A stretch of 48,896 nucleotides of DNA from Prochlorococcus sp. AH-736-L23 (lineage in GTDB: Bacteria; Cyanobacteriota; Cyanobacteriia; PCC-6307; Cyanobiaceae), in NCBI GenBank assembly GCA_028141225.1, contig JAOIPS010000009.1:1-48896 (forward strand), in the 5' to 3' direction. Positions 33,700 to 42,951 of this stretch are shown piece after piece. Within the stretch, counting starts at the first letter, position 1. Each line of letters opens with the position of its first letter. The translations under genes were made by a program, and so were the position numbers. A model generated the notes under the pieces. That model was not told the DNA's origin. It saw only the letters and a program-made list of their open reading frames with translations, and ran no database searches.

Positions 33700-34500
33700 C
33701 TACTTTGCTAATAATAAATTCCCCCATGGCTTTAAAATTTCAAATTTTTCAATAGATCTACAAGCAATTAATGGAAAATTAACATCGCTCAAGTCTTCTC
33801 CTGAAACTAAATTTAAAGGATCTGTTTCTAACCACTCTATAGAACAATTGAGTTCTTCTAATAGCAACCAGGCTGCTGCAATATCCCATATCTTAGGGGT
33901 TGATTCTATTGCTCCGAAAGTTTGTCCCATCGCTACACTCGTAAGATTTAAACTCGATACACCTAAGAGTCTGATTTTGCCAGGAAATACTGAGTTTGGT
34001 TTTTTTTGTAAAATTTTTATTGATCTACTACATAAAGAAATGCATTCACTTTGACTATTATTTTGGCTAGGATCAATCTTTTTGTTATTTAACCAAACCC
34101 CTTTATCTTTTATGGATACAAACTTTTTTTTCAATGTAGGAATTATCAAAAAAGAAGATTGTGGTTTACCATCAACGAACCTTGCAACAGATATAGACCA
34201 GTAAGGAATACCGGCAGCAAAATTTGTTGTCCCATCGAGTGGATCGACCACCCAGTAAGCTTTTGAATTTGGAATCAACTTTTGCCCTTCTTCACTAAGG
34301 ACGCCTTCACCTGGAGCTATTGAAGCTAAGCCATCTACGATTGTTTTGTCACTCCATAAATCACAACTTGTTAATAATGATCCATCTGCTTTATTGCTGG
34401 CGCTAATATTTCCAAAATCTTTTGTTTGACGTTGACTAACCAATTCAAATAAAGAATCTAATTCACGTAGTTGCTTATTAGTTAAATTTGGTGGATTCAT
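33700..34500 (-). CDS. Inositol monophosphatase family phosphatase
   Basis: The 266-aa protein has the metal motifs GEGVLSEEG, VVDPLDGTTNFAAG and WDIAAAWLLLEE of the lithium-sensitive phosphatases. Candidates are inositol-1-phosphatase (SuhB) or 3'-phosphoadenosine-5'-phosphatase (CysQ-like); cyanobacterial members of this clade are usually annotated as inositol monophosphatases. ATG at 34500 is preferred over a TTG at 34515, because the shorter form avoids overlapping tolC. It follows tolC by 2 bases. Confidence 0.88.
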   Translation of the reverse strand: MNPPNLTNKQLRELDSLFELVSQRQTKDFGNISASNKADGSLLTSCDLWSDKTIVDGLASIAPGEGVLSEEGQKLIPNSKAYWVVDPLDGTTNFAAGIPYWSISVARFVDGKPQSSFLIIPTLKKKFVSIKDKGVWLNNKKIDPSQNNSQSECISLCSRSIKILQKKPNSVFPGKIRLLGVSSLNLTSVAMGQTFGAIESTPKIWDIAAAWLLLEELNCSIEWLETDPLNLVSGEDLSDVNFPLIACRSIEKFEILKPWGNLLLAK

Positions 34501-34502
34501 CT

Positions 34503-35930
34503 TTATATATTGCAAATAGACTCAGTATCATTAATTTTAGTATTATTACTACCCAAACAATTTTTACTTTTATCAAGGAAAGTTAATCTTTCTAATTCAT
34601 CTATATTCAGATTGTAATTATGTATTGCATTAATATTGTTTGATTTCGCATTACTTAATTCATTTTGCCTAACAAGAACATCTTTTAGAGTTGATATTCC
34701 GACATCATATCTAAGTCTGGAAAGCCTTACAGACTCTTTGCTTGATTCAATTTCTTTAAAAGATGAGATTATTTTTTCTTCATTTAATTTAAGATTTAAA
34801 TAGGCTTTACTAATATTTGTGGTTAAAACATTTTTTAGATTTTCATAAGCATATTTTTCGGATTCTGCATCTGCTATTTTTGATTTATAGGAGTTCTTAT
34901 TTTGTCCGCCATCAAAAATACTCCATGCAAAATTTAGACTTATGGTATTTGTATAGTTAGATCCAGATTTTTCAGAGTCGATATTAATTGCTAGAGAGTC
35001 ACCCTTTGAAAATGTACTAGATAATGAATTACTGATATAAATATTTGGCTTATTTTGAGCTAAAAAGCTCTCTGCTTGGCTCTTTTTGATTGATTTTTGA
35101 AGAATAAGGTTTTTTAAGGAAAGATTTTTATCCAAACCCTCATTAATATTCTTATTCAATTTATGATTCCAAAACCCTATAATATTTTGTTCTTTATTAG
35201 TTTCAAAATCCCCCTTAACATTAAGAATCTCTTTAAGAGAAATTTTATTAATTTCATGTCCTATTTTCTTTTCATTAAGTGATTGTTGATCTCGAGATAA
35301 TTGAGCCTCTGCTTCAAGAACTTCAAATTTTGTACCAATTCCAGCATCTAGCTTCGCTTTAGCATTTTCTAAACTTGTAATTGATAAATTAAGTGTGAAT
35401 TTTTTATTTTGAATATCTTGATATGACTTTTTGTATTTGTGATATCTGATTCTTGCTTCTTGAATTAAATCTTTTTTCTTAATCTCATAATTATTTGCTG
35501 CAATTTTGTAATTTGTTTTGGCAATTTTAATTTCAGATCCTCTTAGCGGGGCAATTACATCCCATTTAATATTCAGGGAGGGATTAGCGGTAAATTGTGA
35601 TGTTTTTAAAGTAGGTGAATTGCTATTGTATTTTTTACCTGCGACATATTTTGGTAACCCATTGGCTTGAAAATCTAAGGATGGGTATCTTTTGGCAATT
35701 TGACTGGAAAGATTAAAGCTTGCAGAGGCTACTAGGTTTTGTAATGACTTTAATTCTTGATTGTTTAACACAAGTTGTTCAATTTCTTGATAATTAACAA
35801 AGGTAATATTTGATTTTTCTTCTAAAACATTATCAATATAATTTTTTGGTTCACTCGATAAAACATTAAAGGTATTCAAACTTAGAGTAAGCGGCAATAA
35901 TAAGAAAGGATTTATTACTCTTCTAAGCAT
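34503..35930 (-). CDS. TolC family outer-membrane efflux protein
   Basis: The 475-aa protein has a signal peptide at about 1-25 (LLLPLTLSLNTFNVLSS), then long heptad-rich helices in two homologous halves (TolC repeats), with a proline-containing strand region between. TolC trimers form outer-membrane channels for type I secretion and drug efflux. No inner-membrane partner is adjacent: the DUF512 gene is upstream and the phosphatase downstream. The ABC transporter at 4.2-6.2 kb is not of the matching type. Confidence 0.88.
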   Translation of the reverse strand: MLRRVINPFLLLPLTLSLNTFNVLSSEPKNYIDNVLEEKSNITFVNYQEIEQLVLNNQELKSLQNLVASASFNLSSQIAKRYPSLDFQANGLPKYVAGKKYNSNSPTLKTSQFTANPSLNIKWDVIAPLRGSEIKIAKTNYKIAANNYEIKKKDLIQEARIRYHKYKKSYQDIQNKKFTLNLSITSLENAKAKLDAGIGTKFEVLEAEAQLSRDQQSLNEKKIGHEINKISLKEILNVKGDFETNKEQNIIGFWNHKLNKNINEGLDKNLSLKNLILQKSIKKSQAESFLAQNKPNIYISNSLSSTFSKGDSLAINIDSEKSGSNYTNTISLNFAWSIFDGGQNKNSYKSKIADAESEKYAYENLKNVLTTNISKAYLNLKLNEEKIISSFKEIESSKESVRLSRLRYDVGISTLKDVLVRQNELSNAKSNNINAIHNYNLNIDELERLTFLDKSKNCLGSNNTKINDTESICNI

Positions 35931-35955
35931 GTTTTATAGTTTCGAAAATATTCGA

Positions 35956-37335
35956 TTAACCAATCAAAGTATTAATAATATCATTTGAATCATCAAGAAC
36001 GTGAATTTTAGTATTTATTTGATTCTCAACTTCTTCAATATTTTTATCATCTAAAAATAAATCAGTATTAATTTTTAACATAATAGATGGTATGTAAACA
36101 GCTTCTCCTAAGTCCTTATTTTTTAGTCCGTGAATTAGATCTTCTCCAGTAAGAAGACCTGTAACAACTTGATCTTGACCCCAATAAATACTTGGCAAAC
36201 CATATAGATTAATTGTTAATCCATTAATTAAGTTTAATTTCTTAACTGTAGGAATTAGGGCTTCATAAACTAATTTACCAACAATCCAACTAACTTTTTT
36301 TGGCTTTTTTATTTTTTGGGGTAGGTCTTGAGTCTTCTCTTTTAATGCTTCTAGAAAGTTTCTAATAGTCCCAACTCCATTAGATTCTTGTGGCATATTT
36401 TCGTAGGTTTTGTAACTAGGTAAGTTTGTACCAGCAATTAAATACCATTCGTCTGCCAGCCAACAAAAACGAGTCCCAAGAGTAATTTGTAGAGAGGCTT
36501 GAATCTTCTCAACTTGTTTAATAGTTTTTTTTGCGTATTCTGGGCTTATTGATTTCAATCCATCATTTTCAGGTCTAAATTTTGTAAGTCCTACAGGAAC
36601 TATTGCGACTGAAAGTACTGTTTGAGAGGTTTTTTTGTAGAATTCAGCAAGTTCTAAAATTGATTTCTCAAGAATATCCCCATCATTTATATCTGGACAA
36701 ACAACAATTTGAGCATGTATTTGAATAGAGTTTTTTTCAAACCACGAAATTTGATCAAGTATCACTCCTGCTTTGTTATTTTTTAATAATTTTTCTCTTG
36801 TGGCGGGATCTGTAGCATGAACTGAAATAAAAAGTGGGGATAGTTTTTGAATAGCAATTCTTTCCCAGTCTTCTTTTTTTAAATTCGTAAGAGTTAAATA
36901 AGAACCATAAAGGAAACTTAATCTATAATCATCATCTTTTATATAAAGGCTTTTTCTTTTACCACTTGGCTGTTGATCAATAAAACAAAATGGACATCTA
37001 TTATTACATTGCTTGATTGAATCAAATAATGCATCTTTAAAATTTATACCTAAATTAACGTCTTGATCTTTTTCTATATTTATATTGTGAATTTCATGAT
37101 TTTTATCTAAAACTGATATGTCTAAAATTTCTTCACTAATCAGAATCTGATAATCAATTAAATCTCTTGGTTTTTTCCCATTAATACTAATAATTGAATC
37201 ACCTGATTCAAATCCTATTTCTTCAGCAATTGAATTGGCTTCAATACTTTCAATTTCTGCAGGGTTTATTTTATAAGTAATATTTGGAACCAAAAGATCA
37301 ATGGGATCTTCCCTATAATTAATTTCTTGCCACAC
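35956..37335 (-). CDS. PDZ - radical SAM - DUF512 protein
   Basis: The 459-aa protein has an N-terminal PDZ-like segment (about 22-60, VEANSIAEEIGFESGDSIISING pattern), a radical-SAM cluster motif CNNRCPFC with Cys110, Cys114 and Cys117, and a C-terminal DUF512 region with IVGKLVYEALIP. The family is conserved in cyanobacteria and firmicutes. It is described only as an FeS oxidoreductase, and its substrate is unknown. The start is GTG at 37335. tolC follows 25 bases downstream on the same strand. Confidence 0.88.
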   Translation of the reverse strand: MWQEINYREDPIDLLVPNITYKINPAEIESIEANSIAEEIGFESGDSIISINGKKPRDLIDYQILISEEILDISVLDKNHEIHNINIEKDQDVNLGINFKDALFDSIKQCNNRCPFCFIDQQPSGKRKSLYIKDDDYRLSFLYGSYLTLTNLKKEDWERIAIQKLSPLFISVHATDPATREKLLKNNKAGVILDQISWFEKNSIQIHAQIVVCPDINDGDILEKSILELAEFYKKTSQTVLSVAIVPVGLTKFRPENDGLKSISPEYAKKTIKQVEKIQASLQITLGTRFCWLADEWYLIAGTNLPSYKTYENMPQESNGVGTIRNFLEALKEKTQDLPQKIKKPKKVSWIVGKLVYEALIPTVKKLNLINGLTINLYGLPSIYWGQDQVVTGLLTGEDLIHGLKNKDLGEAVYIPSIMLKINTDLFLDDKNIEEVENQINTKIHVLDDSNDIINTLIG

Positions 37336-37513
37336 AATTAAAGGCCAAATACTCTTAGTTATTTCTATTTTAAACTTATATATGACTCAAAGTGTATTAA
37401 ATACTTTTAAAAAACTAAATATAGGTGTGAAATTATGGCCCTTTTATTTATTAAAATATGGCATTCGCAGTTTTTTAAAACACGATTTAGATTAATTAAA
37501 ATACCCTTTTTCA

Positions 37514-38281
37514 TTGAAAGAATTAATTACAAAAAATTTAGAAGTAAAAGATAAATTCAACTATGAATCCCATAAGACAGTTGATTCATACGAAAATAGT
37601 TTTTTATCAAATCCTATATCTTTAAGATTGTGGTCTTCGTTTTTTGTAATTTTACCTATTTTTGTTCAAGCCCCTTGGGTTAGATTAGAACCAATAAGTG
37701 CTCTTTGTTTTACTTTTGTTATTGTTTTGTTTGCAATTGTATTGAACCAGAAAGGATCCAATAAGTGGTTTATTGTCAGTTCATTATTACTTGGTATATC
37801 AGGTAGTTGGCTTGGTGGATGTTTGTTCTGGGGATGGTTAAGCCCATTTCCTATCCTACACATACCTGTTGAAGCAGTTGTTCTACCATTAGCTTTAATT
37901 GGATTTGGTACTAATTGGAAAATAGGTTCAAGTTTTTATATCTCTTCTTTATTTGGAACCGCGGTTACCGATATTACAATATTTTTAATCGGAATCATGG
38001 ATCAATGGAGGCAAGTAATTACAGCAGATTCTGACAATGCACCCATGATTCTCCAAAAAACTTCAGAGAGTCTTATTCAAATAAAATCATTATCTATTAT
38101 CGTTTTTGTTGCTCTCATACTTTGGTTTATTTCAAAAGAAATTTTAGATTCTGGTACAATTAATACTACTAGTGGTAAAGCTCTCTTAGTTTCTGGTTAC
38201 GTAATTCAAACGACATTAATTGTTGATGGTATTTTTATTGTTTTAGCAATTCTGCAACCAACTTTTAGTGGATTGGTTTAA
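37514..38281 (+). CDS. DUF3120 family membrane protein
   Basis: The 255-aa protein has about six hydrophobic segments, with APWVRLEPISALCFTFVIV near 50 and SWLGGCLFWGWLSPFPILHIPVEA near 95, patterns I associate with cyanobacterial DUF3120. The function is unknown. The start is TTG at 37514; I see no nearer ATG before the first helix. Its TAA overlaps the nadB ATG as TAATG, so the two are translationally coupled. The 178-base divergent gap upstream is AT-rich and holds both promoters. Confidence 0.78.
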   Translation: MKELITKNLEVKDKFNYESHKTVDSYENSFLSNPISLRLWSSFFVILPIFVQAPWVRLEPISALCFTFVIVLFAIVLNQKGSNKWFIVSSLLLGISGSWLGGCLFWGWLSPFPILHIPVEAVVLPLALIGFGTNWKIGSSFYISSLFGTAVTDITIFLIGIMDQWRQVITADSDNAPMILQKTSESLIQIKSLSIIVFVALILWFISKEILDSGTINTTSGKALLVSGYVIQTTLIVDGIFIVLAILQPTFSGLV

Positions 38282-39948
38282 TGTTAAGGCCTCCATTTTC
38301 GCAAGAACCTATACCAATAAATAACTGGGATGTAATCGTTATAGGCGCTGGAGCTGCTGGCCTTATGACTTGTCTTGAATTACCCTCAAATTTAAAAGTG
38401 CTTCTTTTAAATAGAAATACTAGTAAGGTATCTTCCAGTAGATGGGCTCAAGGCGGAATAGCATCTGTTGTTAGACAAGATGATTCATTTGATCTTCATG
38501 CTGAGGATACTTTAAAAGCAGGTGATGGACTATGTGATTTTCAAGCTGTTGAAATGCTAGTTAAAGAAGCTCCAGGTTGTGTAGAAAGGTTGCAGAATTT
38601 AGGTATGATTTTTGATCAAAGTTCTGATCAACTTTCTACTACCTTGGAAGCAGCCCATTCAAGAAGAAGAGTCTTACATGTTAAAGATCGTACTGGACGA
38701 GCATTAGTTGAAGTTCTAGAAGATCATATTGAGAACCAAAAAAATATTCTTCATTGCAGGGGTGTAAGAGTGACTGAACTTCTCATTGAAAATAAAGAAT
38801 GTAGAGGAGTTCAGGTTCTTGATGGGGCAAATTTATATTGGATTAAATCTAGAGCTGTTGTTTTGGCTACAGGTGGGGGTGGGCACTTATTTACAAATAC
38901 AACAAATCCTGCTCAATCCTCTGGTGAAGGGATTGCTCTTGCATGGAAAGCAGGAGCTGCTATCGAAGATTTAGAGTTCGTGCAATTTCATCCAACAGCT
39001 TTAAAATTTTATGGTGCACCTTGTTTCTTAATATCTGAAGCACTTAGAGGGGAAGGAGCGATTTTAGTTGATAAAAATGGTGAAAGTCCAGTTAAAAATC
39101 TTGAAAATCGTGATCTAGCTACTAGAGATCAAGTAAGTAGAGCGATTATGAAAAATATGTATGATAATGATGTAGACCATGTTGGCTTAGATCTTCGATA
39201 TATTAACCCAGAAAAAATTGTAGAGCGCTTCCCCACGATCTTAAGTCGATGTCAGGATTATGGCGTTAACCCTTTAAATGAGGTTATTCCCGTAGCTCCT
39301 GCAGCTCATTATTGGATGGGAGGTGTTAAAACTGATCTAAATGCATCCTCAACAAGAAAAGGATTATATGCCGTTGGAGAAGTTGCTTCTACAGGTGTGC
39401 ATGGCGCTAATAGACTGGCAAGTAATTCACTGATGGAGTGTCTTGTTTTTGCAAGAAAAATGTCTTCAATTGTTTTAAATGACTTTTCTAAATTTGAAAA
39501 ATTTGATAGATCATTTCAAGAGTTTGATATTGCAGATCCTAAAGAAGATCAAATTTCTATAATTGCTGAAAAAATTGATGAGCTAAGAAAACTATGTTGG
39601 TTAAATTTAGGTGTATCTCGAAATAAGGTAAATATGAGTAAATTTTTAATTTTCCTTGAAAATAATATAGATAAACTATATAAAAATGATTTACTAAATA
39701 GTCTTGAAAAAATAAAATTTGATCAAAAAATAAAACTTAGTGAACGTAATAGAAGGGCATTAAATCTTTTACTTGATTTAAAGAATAGACAAATAACCAC
39801 CATAACTTTATTAAAAGCTTGTCTATTTAGAGAAGAAAGTAGGGGAGGACATTATAGAGATGATTTCCCTGATAAAGATAAAAATTGGGAATGCCATACT
39901 AGACAACAGTTAGATCAAAAAATTCAAAAAAGATTTATTAAAAATTAA
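38281..39948 (+). CDS. nadB: L-aspartate oxidase
   Basis: This FAD enzyme oxidises L-aspartate to iminoaspartate, the first step of NAD synthesis; NadA completes quinolinate. The 555-aa chain has the FAD loop IGAGAAGL at 21-28, SSRWAQGGIASV, the HSRRRVLH...GRALVE stretch, and the active-site VAPAAHYWMGGVKTD. The ending GGHYRDDFP is typical. The gene overlaps the convergent VKOR gene by 11 bases. Confidence 0.95.
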   Translation: MLRPPFSQEPIPINNWDVIVIGAGAAGLMTCLELPSNLKVLLLNRNTSKVSSSRWAQGGIASVVRQDDSFDLHAEDTLKAGDGLCDFQAVEMLVKEAPGCVERLQNLGMIFDQSSDQLSTTLEAAHSRRRVLHVKDRTGRALVEVLEDHIENQKNILHCRGVRVTELLIENKECRGVQVLDGANLYWIKSRAVVLATGGGGHLFTNTTNPAQSSGEGIALAWKAGAAIEDLEFVQFHPTALKFYGAPCFLISEALRGEGAILVDKNGESPVKNLENRDLATRDQVSRAIMKNMYDNDVDHVGLDLRYINPEKIVERFPTILSRCQDYGVNPLNEVIPVAPAAHYWMGGVKTDLNASSTRKGLYAVGEVASTGVHGANRLASNSLMECLVFARKMSSIVLNDFSKFEKFDRSFQEFDIADPKEDQISIIAEKIDELRKLCWLNLGVSRNKVNMSKFLIFLENNIDKLYKNDLLNSLEKIKFDQKIKLSERNRRALNLLLDLKNRQITTITLLKACLFREESRGGHYRDDFPDKDKNWECHTRQQLDQKIQKRFIKN

Positions 39949-40873
39949 GATCTCCCTGATAGTTGGTTTTTGTCGCTAATTCATTTAAGTCACGCGTCCC
40001 ACTAATAATTTCTCCATTTATTTCCCAAGAAGGAAATCCATTGATTCCTTTTGTTTGGCATAGCTCAAACTCATTATCTTTACCATCTTTAGCACACTCA
40101 ACTACTTTTAATTCTTTAACTGCTTCCTTGCCAAATAATTGTTTTTGATCGTGGCAATGCGGGCACCAGTATGCACTATACATAATAATATTGTTTTCAC
40201 TTAAAAATTTTGCAAATTTTACCTTCTGGGAAGAGCTTGAAGTGGTAATTATTGGCGATACATTTTCAGTGGGGTTTGCAACATCAATAGCATTAGAGGG
40301 GTCAACGTTTGTTGACCAAATTAGGCCCACCAGCAGGACACTAATGGCTACAATAAAACCTCTAAAAATCATAGGTTCTCTACTTTCGAACTTTGCTCCA
40401 ATCATAGAAATAATAAAGATAGAAAAAGATAAAATTGCTGAAAGTATACAAAAAAAGCAATATTCTTGAATCTTAAAAAACATTATATTTATCAATAAAA
40501 AGCTAAATGTTGATGACGCACAAGAAATTAGAAATACTAACCACCATAAAAACTTATTTAGTTTTTCTTTTGGGGAAATTAAATTAAGCGAGAGTATTAT
40601 TGCTATGACTAATATTGATAAATATGTTATAAATCCAGCTAATGAGAGAGGTATATTAACTTGATTATTTTCAAATAAAGTACCCCAAGGACTATTTAAA
40701 ACTGTTTCACAACCATTTTGTATCCCTGGGCATGAAAGCGAAGTAAATAATCCCCAGTTTTTTAAAGTAATTGAACCTGTATCAACTATGCCTATGGTGC
40801 TAAGAGTTGCGATTATGATTTTTGGCCATTTCAAATCTTTTTTGTTTCTTCTGTTTAAAGTCTTGAGGGCCAT
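39938..40873 (-). CDS. VKOR-thioredoxin fusion (disulfide-forming oxidoreductase)
   Basis: The 311-aa protein joins a vitamin-K-epoxide-reductase-type membrane domain (about 15-185, five or so helices) to a thioredoxin-like domain. The VKOR cysteines are Cys48/Cys55 and the CFFC pair Cys139/Cys142. The thioredoxin pair is WCPHC with Cys237/Cys240. Such fusions catalyse disulfide formation in the thylakoid lumen or periplasm, with quinone as electron acceptor. The start is ATG at 40873. Confidence 0.93.
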   Translation of the reverse strand: MALKTLNRRNKKDLKWPKIIIATLSTIGIVDTGSITLKNWGLFTSLSCPGIQNGCETVLNSPWGTLFENNQVNIPLSLAGFITYLSILVIAIILSLNLISPKEKLNKFLWWLVFLISCASSTFSFLLINIMFFKIQEYCFFCILSAILSFSIFIISMIGAKFESREPMIFRGFIVAISVLLVGLIWSTNVDPSNAIDVANPTENVSPIITTSSSSQKVKFAKFLSENNIIMYSAYWCPHCHDQKQLFGKEAVKELKVVECAKDGKDNEFELCQTKGINGFPSWEINGEIISGTRDLNELATKTNYQGDLNF

Positions 40874-40978
40874 ACAAAAAGAAAGTTTGTTATTTACATT
40901 ATCTATCCTAATATTATCTTGGCATGAGAGTTATATACAAAATGCTGTTTAAATCTTTTAATTCTTGTTTTTTAGGTT

Positions 40979-42343
40979 GTGAAACAAAATAGTCTCAATG
41001 TAAAAGAAAAAAAACTACCTAAGATCGCATTCAGTCATGTTGGTTGTGAGAAAAATCTTGTTGATACTGAACATATGCAAGGCTTATTAAATAAAGAGGG
41101 TTATGAAGTTGACAGCAATATAAATGATGCAAATGTTGTTGTTGTAAATACTTGTAGTTTTATTGAAACAGCTAGAGAAGAATCTATTAAAAAAATTCTA
41201 GAATATACAAATCAAGGAAAGGAAGTAATAGTTGCAGGCTGTATGGCCCAACATTTTAAAGATGAGCTTATAAAAGAAATCCCTGAAATAAAAGGTTTGG
41301 TTGGAACAGGAGATTATCAAAAGATAGCCAAGGTTTTAGACAGAGTAGAAAAAGGGGAAATCGTTAATGAAGTTTCAGAAATACCTGAATTTATTGCAAA
41401 TGAGGAAATGCCTCGTTTTGTAGATAAAAATAAATTTGTTGCTTATCTTCGTATTGCTGAAGGCTGCAACTATAATTGTGCTTTTTGTATTATTCCTAAG
41501 TTGAGAGGCCCTCAAAGAAGTAGAACAATAGAATCTATAGTTTTAGAAGCTAAAAGTCTTGCAAAACAAGGTATTCAAGAAATCATATTAATTAGTCAAA
41601 TAACAACTAATTATGGTCAAGATATTTATGGAAAACCATCATTATCCAAACTTTTGAATGAGCTTTCTAAAGTTCCAATTCCTTGGATAAGGATACATTA
41701 TGCTTATCCAACAGGTTTAACTGATGAAGTTATTAGAGCTTTCAAAGATTCAAAGAATATTGTGCCTTACTTTGATTTGCCACTTCAGCATAGTCACCCA
41801 GATGTTTTGAAGAGCATGAATAGACCTTGGCAAGCTTCTTTGAATGAGTCAATTTTGGAGAAAATTAGAGAAGAAATTCCATCTTCTGTATTAAGAACTA
41901 GTCTCATTGTTGGTTTCCCAGGAGAAAAAAAAGAACATTTTGAACATCTTCTCGAATTTTTGGATAGGCACAAGTTTGATCATGTGGGAGTGTTTATTTT
42001 TTCTCCTGAGGAAGGAACTTCTGCTTTTGATTTGCCAAATAGAGTACCCCAAGAGGTTGCAGAGGCAAGAAAAGATAACGTTATTTCAGTTCAACAAAAA
42101 ATCTCTAAAAATAAAAACCAGTCATATGTAGGTTTAAAAATGAAGATTTTGGTAGAAAAAATATCTGATAATAAAGAATTAATTGGTCGGTCCTATAATT
42201 TTGCCCCTGAAATTGACGGTAATGTTATTTTATCTATTAAAGATAATAATGATTTTAAAAATTATATTGGTAAATTTGTTGAAGCAAATATTTCTTTTGC
42301 GGATGAATATGATTTGTATGGAGAGATTATTAAAATTTTGTAG
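40979..42343 (+). CDS. rimO: Ribosomal protein S12 methylthiotransferase RimO
   Basis: RimO adds a methylthio group to an aspartate of ribosomal protein S12 using two 4Fe-4S clusters. The 454-aa chain has an N-terminal UPF0004 domain ([17 protein letters not shown]), the radical-SAM motif CNYNCAFC with Cys163, Cys167 and Cys170, and a TRAM domain at the C-terminus (about 390-452). The variant SHVGCEKN and EHMQG favour RimO over MiaB. The start is GTG at 40979. Confidence 0.92.
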   Translation: MKQNSLNVKEKKLPKIAFSHVGCEKNLVDTEHMQGLLNKEGYEVDSNINDANVVVVNTCSFIETAREESIKKILEYTNQGKEVIVAGCMAQHFKDELIKEIPEIKGLVGTGDYQKIAKVLDRVEKGEIVNEVSEIPEFIANEEMPRFVDKNKFVAYLRIAEGCNYNCAFCIIPKLRGPQRSRTIESIVLEAKSLAKQGIQEIILISQITTNYGQDIYGKPSLSKLLNELSKVPIPWIRIHYAYPTGLTDEVIRAFKDSKNIVPYFDLPLQHSHPDVLKSMNRPWQASLNESILEKIREEIPSSVLRTSLIVGFPGEKKEHFEHLLEFLDRHKFDHVGVFIFSPEEGTSAFDLPNRVPQEVAEARKDNVISVQQKISKNKNQSYVGLKMKILVEKISDNKELIGRSYNFAPEIDGNVILSIKDNNDFKNYIGKFVEANISFADEYDLYGEIIKIL

Positions 42344-42347
42344 ATTT

Positions 42348-42440
42348 TTAAATTAATTTAACTGCTCTTAAGAGCTTATCTAATGCGAAAGCAGCTCCAA
42401 AACCAAAACCAATAAATGCAAAATAGAAAATGATGTTCAT
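42348..42440 (-). CDS. petL: Cytochrome b6f subunit PetL
   Basis: ATG at 42440 to TAA at 42348 encodes 30 residues: an IIFYFAFIGFGFGAAFAL helix, then DKLLRAVKLI. From memory, the PetL of Mastigocladus b6f has the same ungapped pattern: FYxxFI, a FGxA core and the terminal K-x-x-K-L-I. The 32-aa family length fits. PetL is a peripheral single helix of the b6f complex. Its gene is too short for most gene finders. It converges with rimO 4 bases away. The assignment rests on helix pattern and C-terminal motif. Confidence 0.75.
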   Translation of the reverse strand: MNIIFYFAFIGFGFGAAFALDKLLRAVKLI

Positions 42441-42504
42441 TAATTTTTTTACTTTTATTTAATTTAACATCAGATGAAAAGATTAGATTTTTTCGTTTAA
42501 TTTC

Positions 42505-42891
42505 TTAATCTTGGATATATGGTAATTTTTTGTATAAACATTCTTCTGCTTTTTGCAGTTCCCTGCCTAAATATAGAGCATGATCGAATCTAGTTATTAA
42601 GTCATTTCTTTCTTCAGTGATCAATATTCCAAGTTGTTTCGCACTAATACCTTTAAAAACTTCATTACTAACTCTTTTATTTTGAATGTCGCATTTAATT
42701 GGTTCATTTGTTTCTGGGTCAAGCGCATATCCGTCATCATTAATATTATTTAGAAAGTGCTCTAAAATTATTTTATTTTCTTCTAAATCTACTTTGATAA
42801 TAAAATAACCGTTTGGATCCAAATCTATATATCGGTTGGATAGATTATTATCAATCTTTATTTTTTCATCTAAACTTTTACTAGAATTCAT
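42505..42891 (-). CDS. DUF4346 domain protein
   Basis: The 128-aa protein matches the cyanobacterial DUF4346 pattern: NLSNRYIDLDPNGYFIIKVD, then DGYALDPETNEPI, FKGISAKQLGILI and FDHALYLGRELQKAE. In some organisms this domain is fused to tetrahydromethanopterin methyltransferase-like or dihydropteroate-synthase-like sequences. Here it is free-standing and of unknown function. It lies 60 bases from the FemAB-like gene on the same strand and 64 bases before petL. Confidence 0.8.
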   Translation of the reverse strand: MNSSKSLDEKIKIDNNLSNRYIDLDPNGYFIIKVDLEENKIILEHFLNNINDDGYALDPETNEPIKCDIQNKRVSNEVFKGISAKQLGILITEERNDLITRFDHALYLGRELQKAEECLYKKLPYIQD

Positions 42892-42951
42892 TCTTATAAG
42901 TTAAAAAAATACTATATTACTAATATAACTTTGGTAAAGCCTAATAATTTT

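Noticed and set aside
40931..40978. In-frame ATG run upstream of rimO (positions near 40924 on)
   Set aside because: It joins through to a TAG after the rimO start in another frame; about 22 residues with no support.
42364..42375. Palindrome GCTCTTAAGAGC as a rimO terminator
   Set aside because: It lies inside the petL coding sequence and has no T-run at the right distance; a 12-base palindrome can arise by chance.
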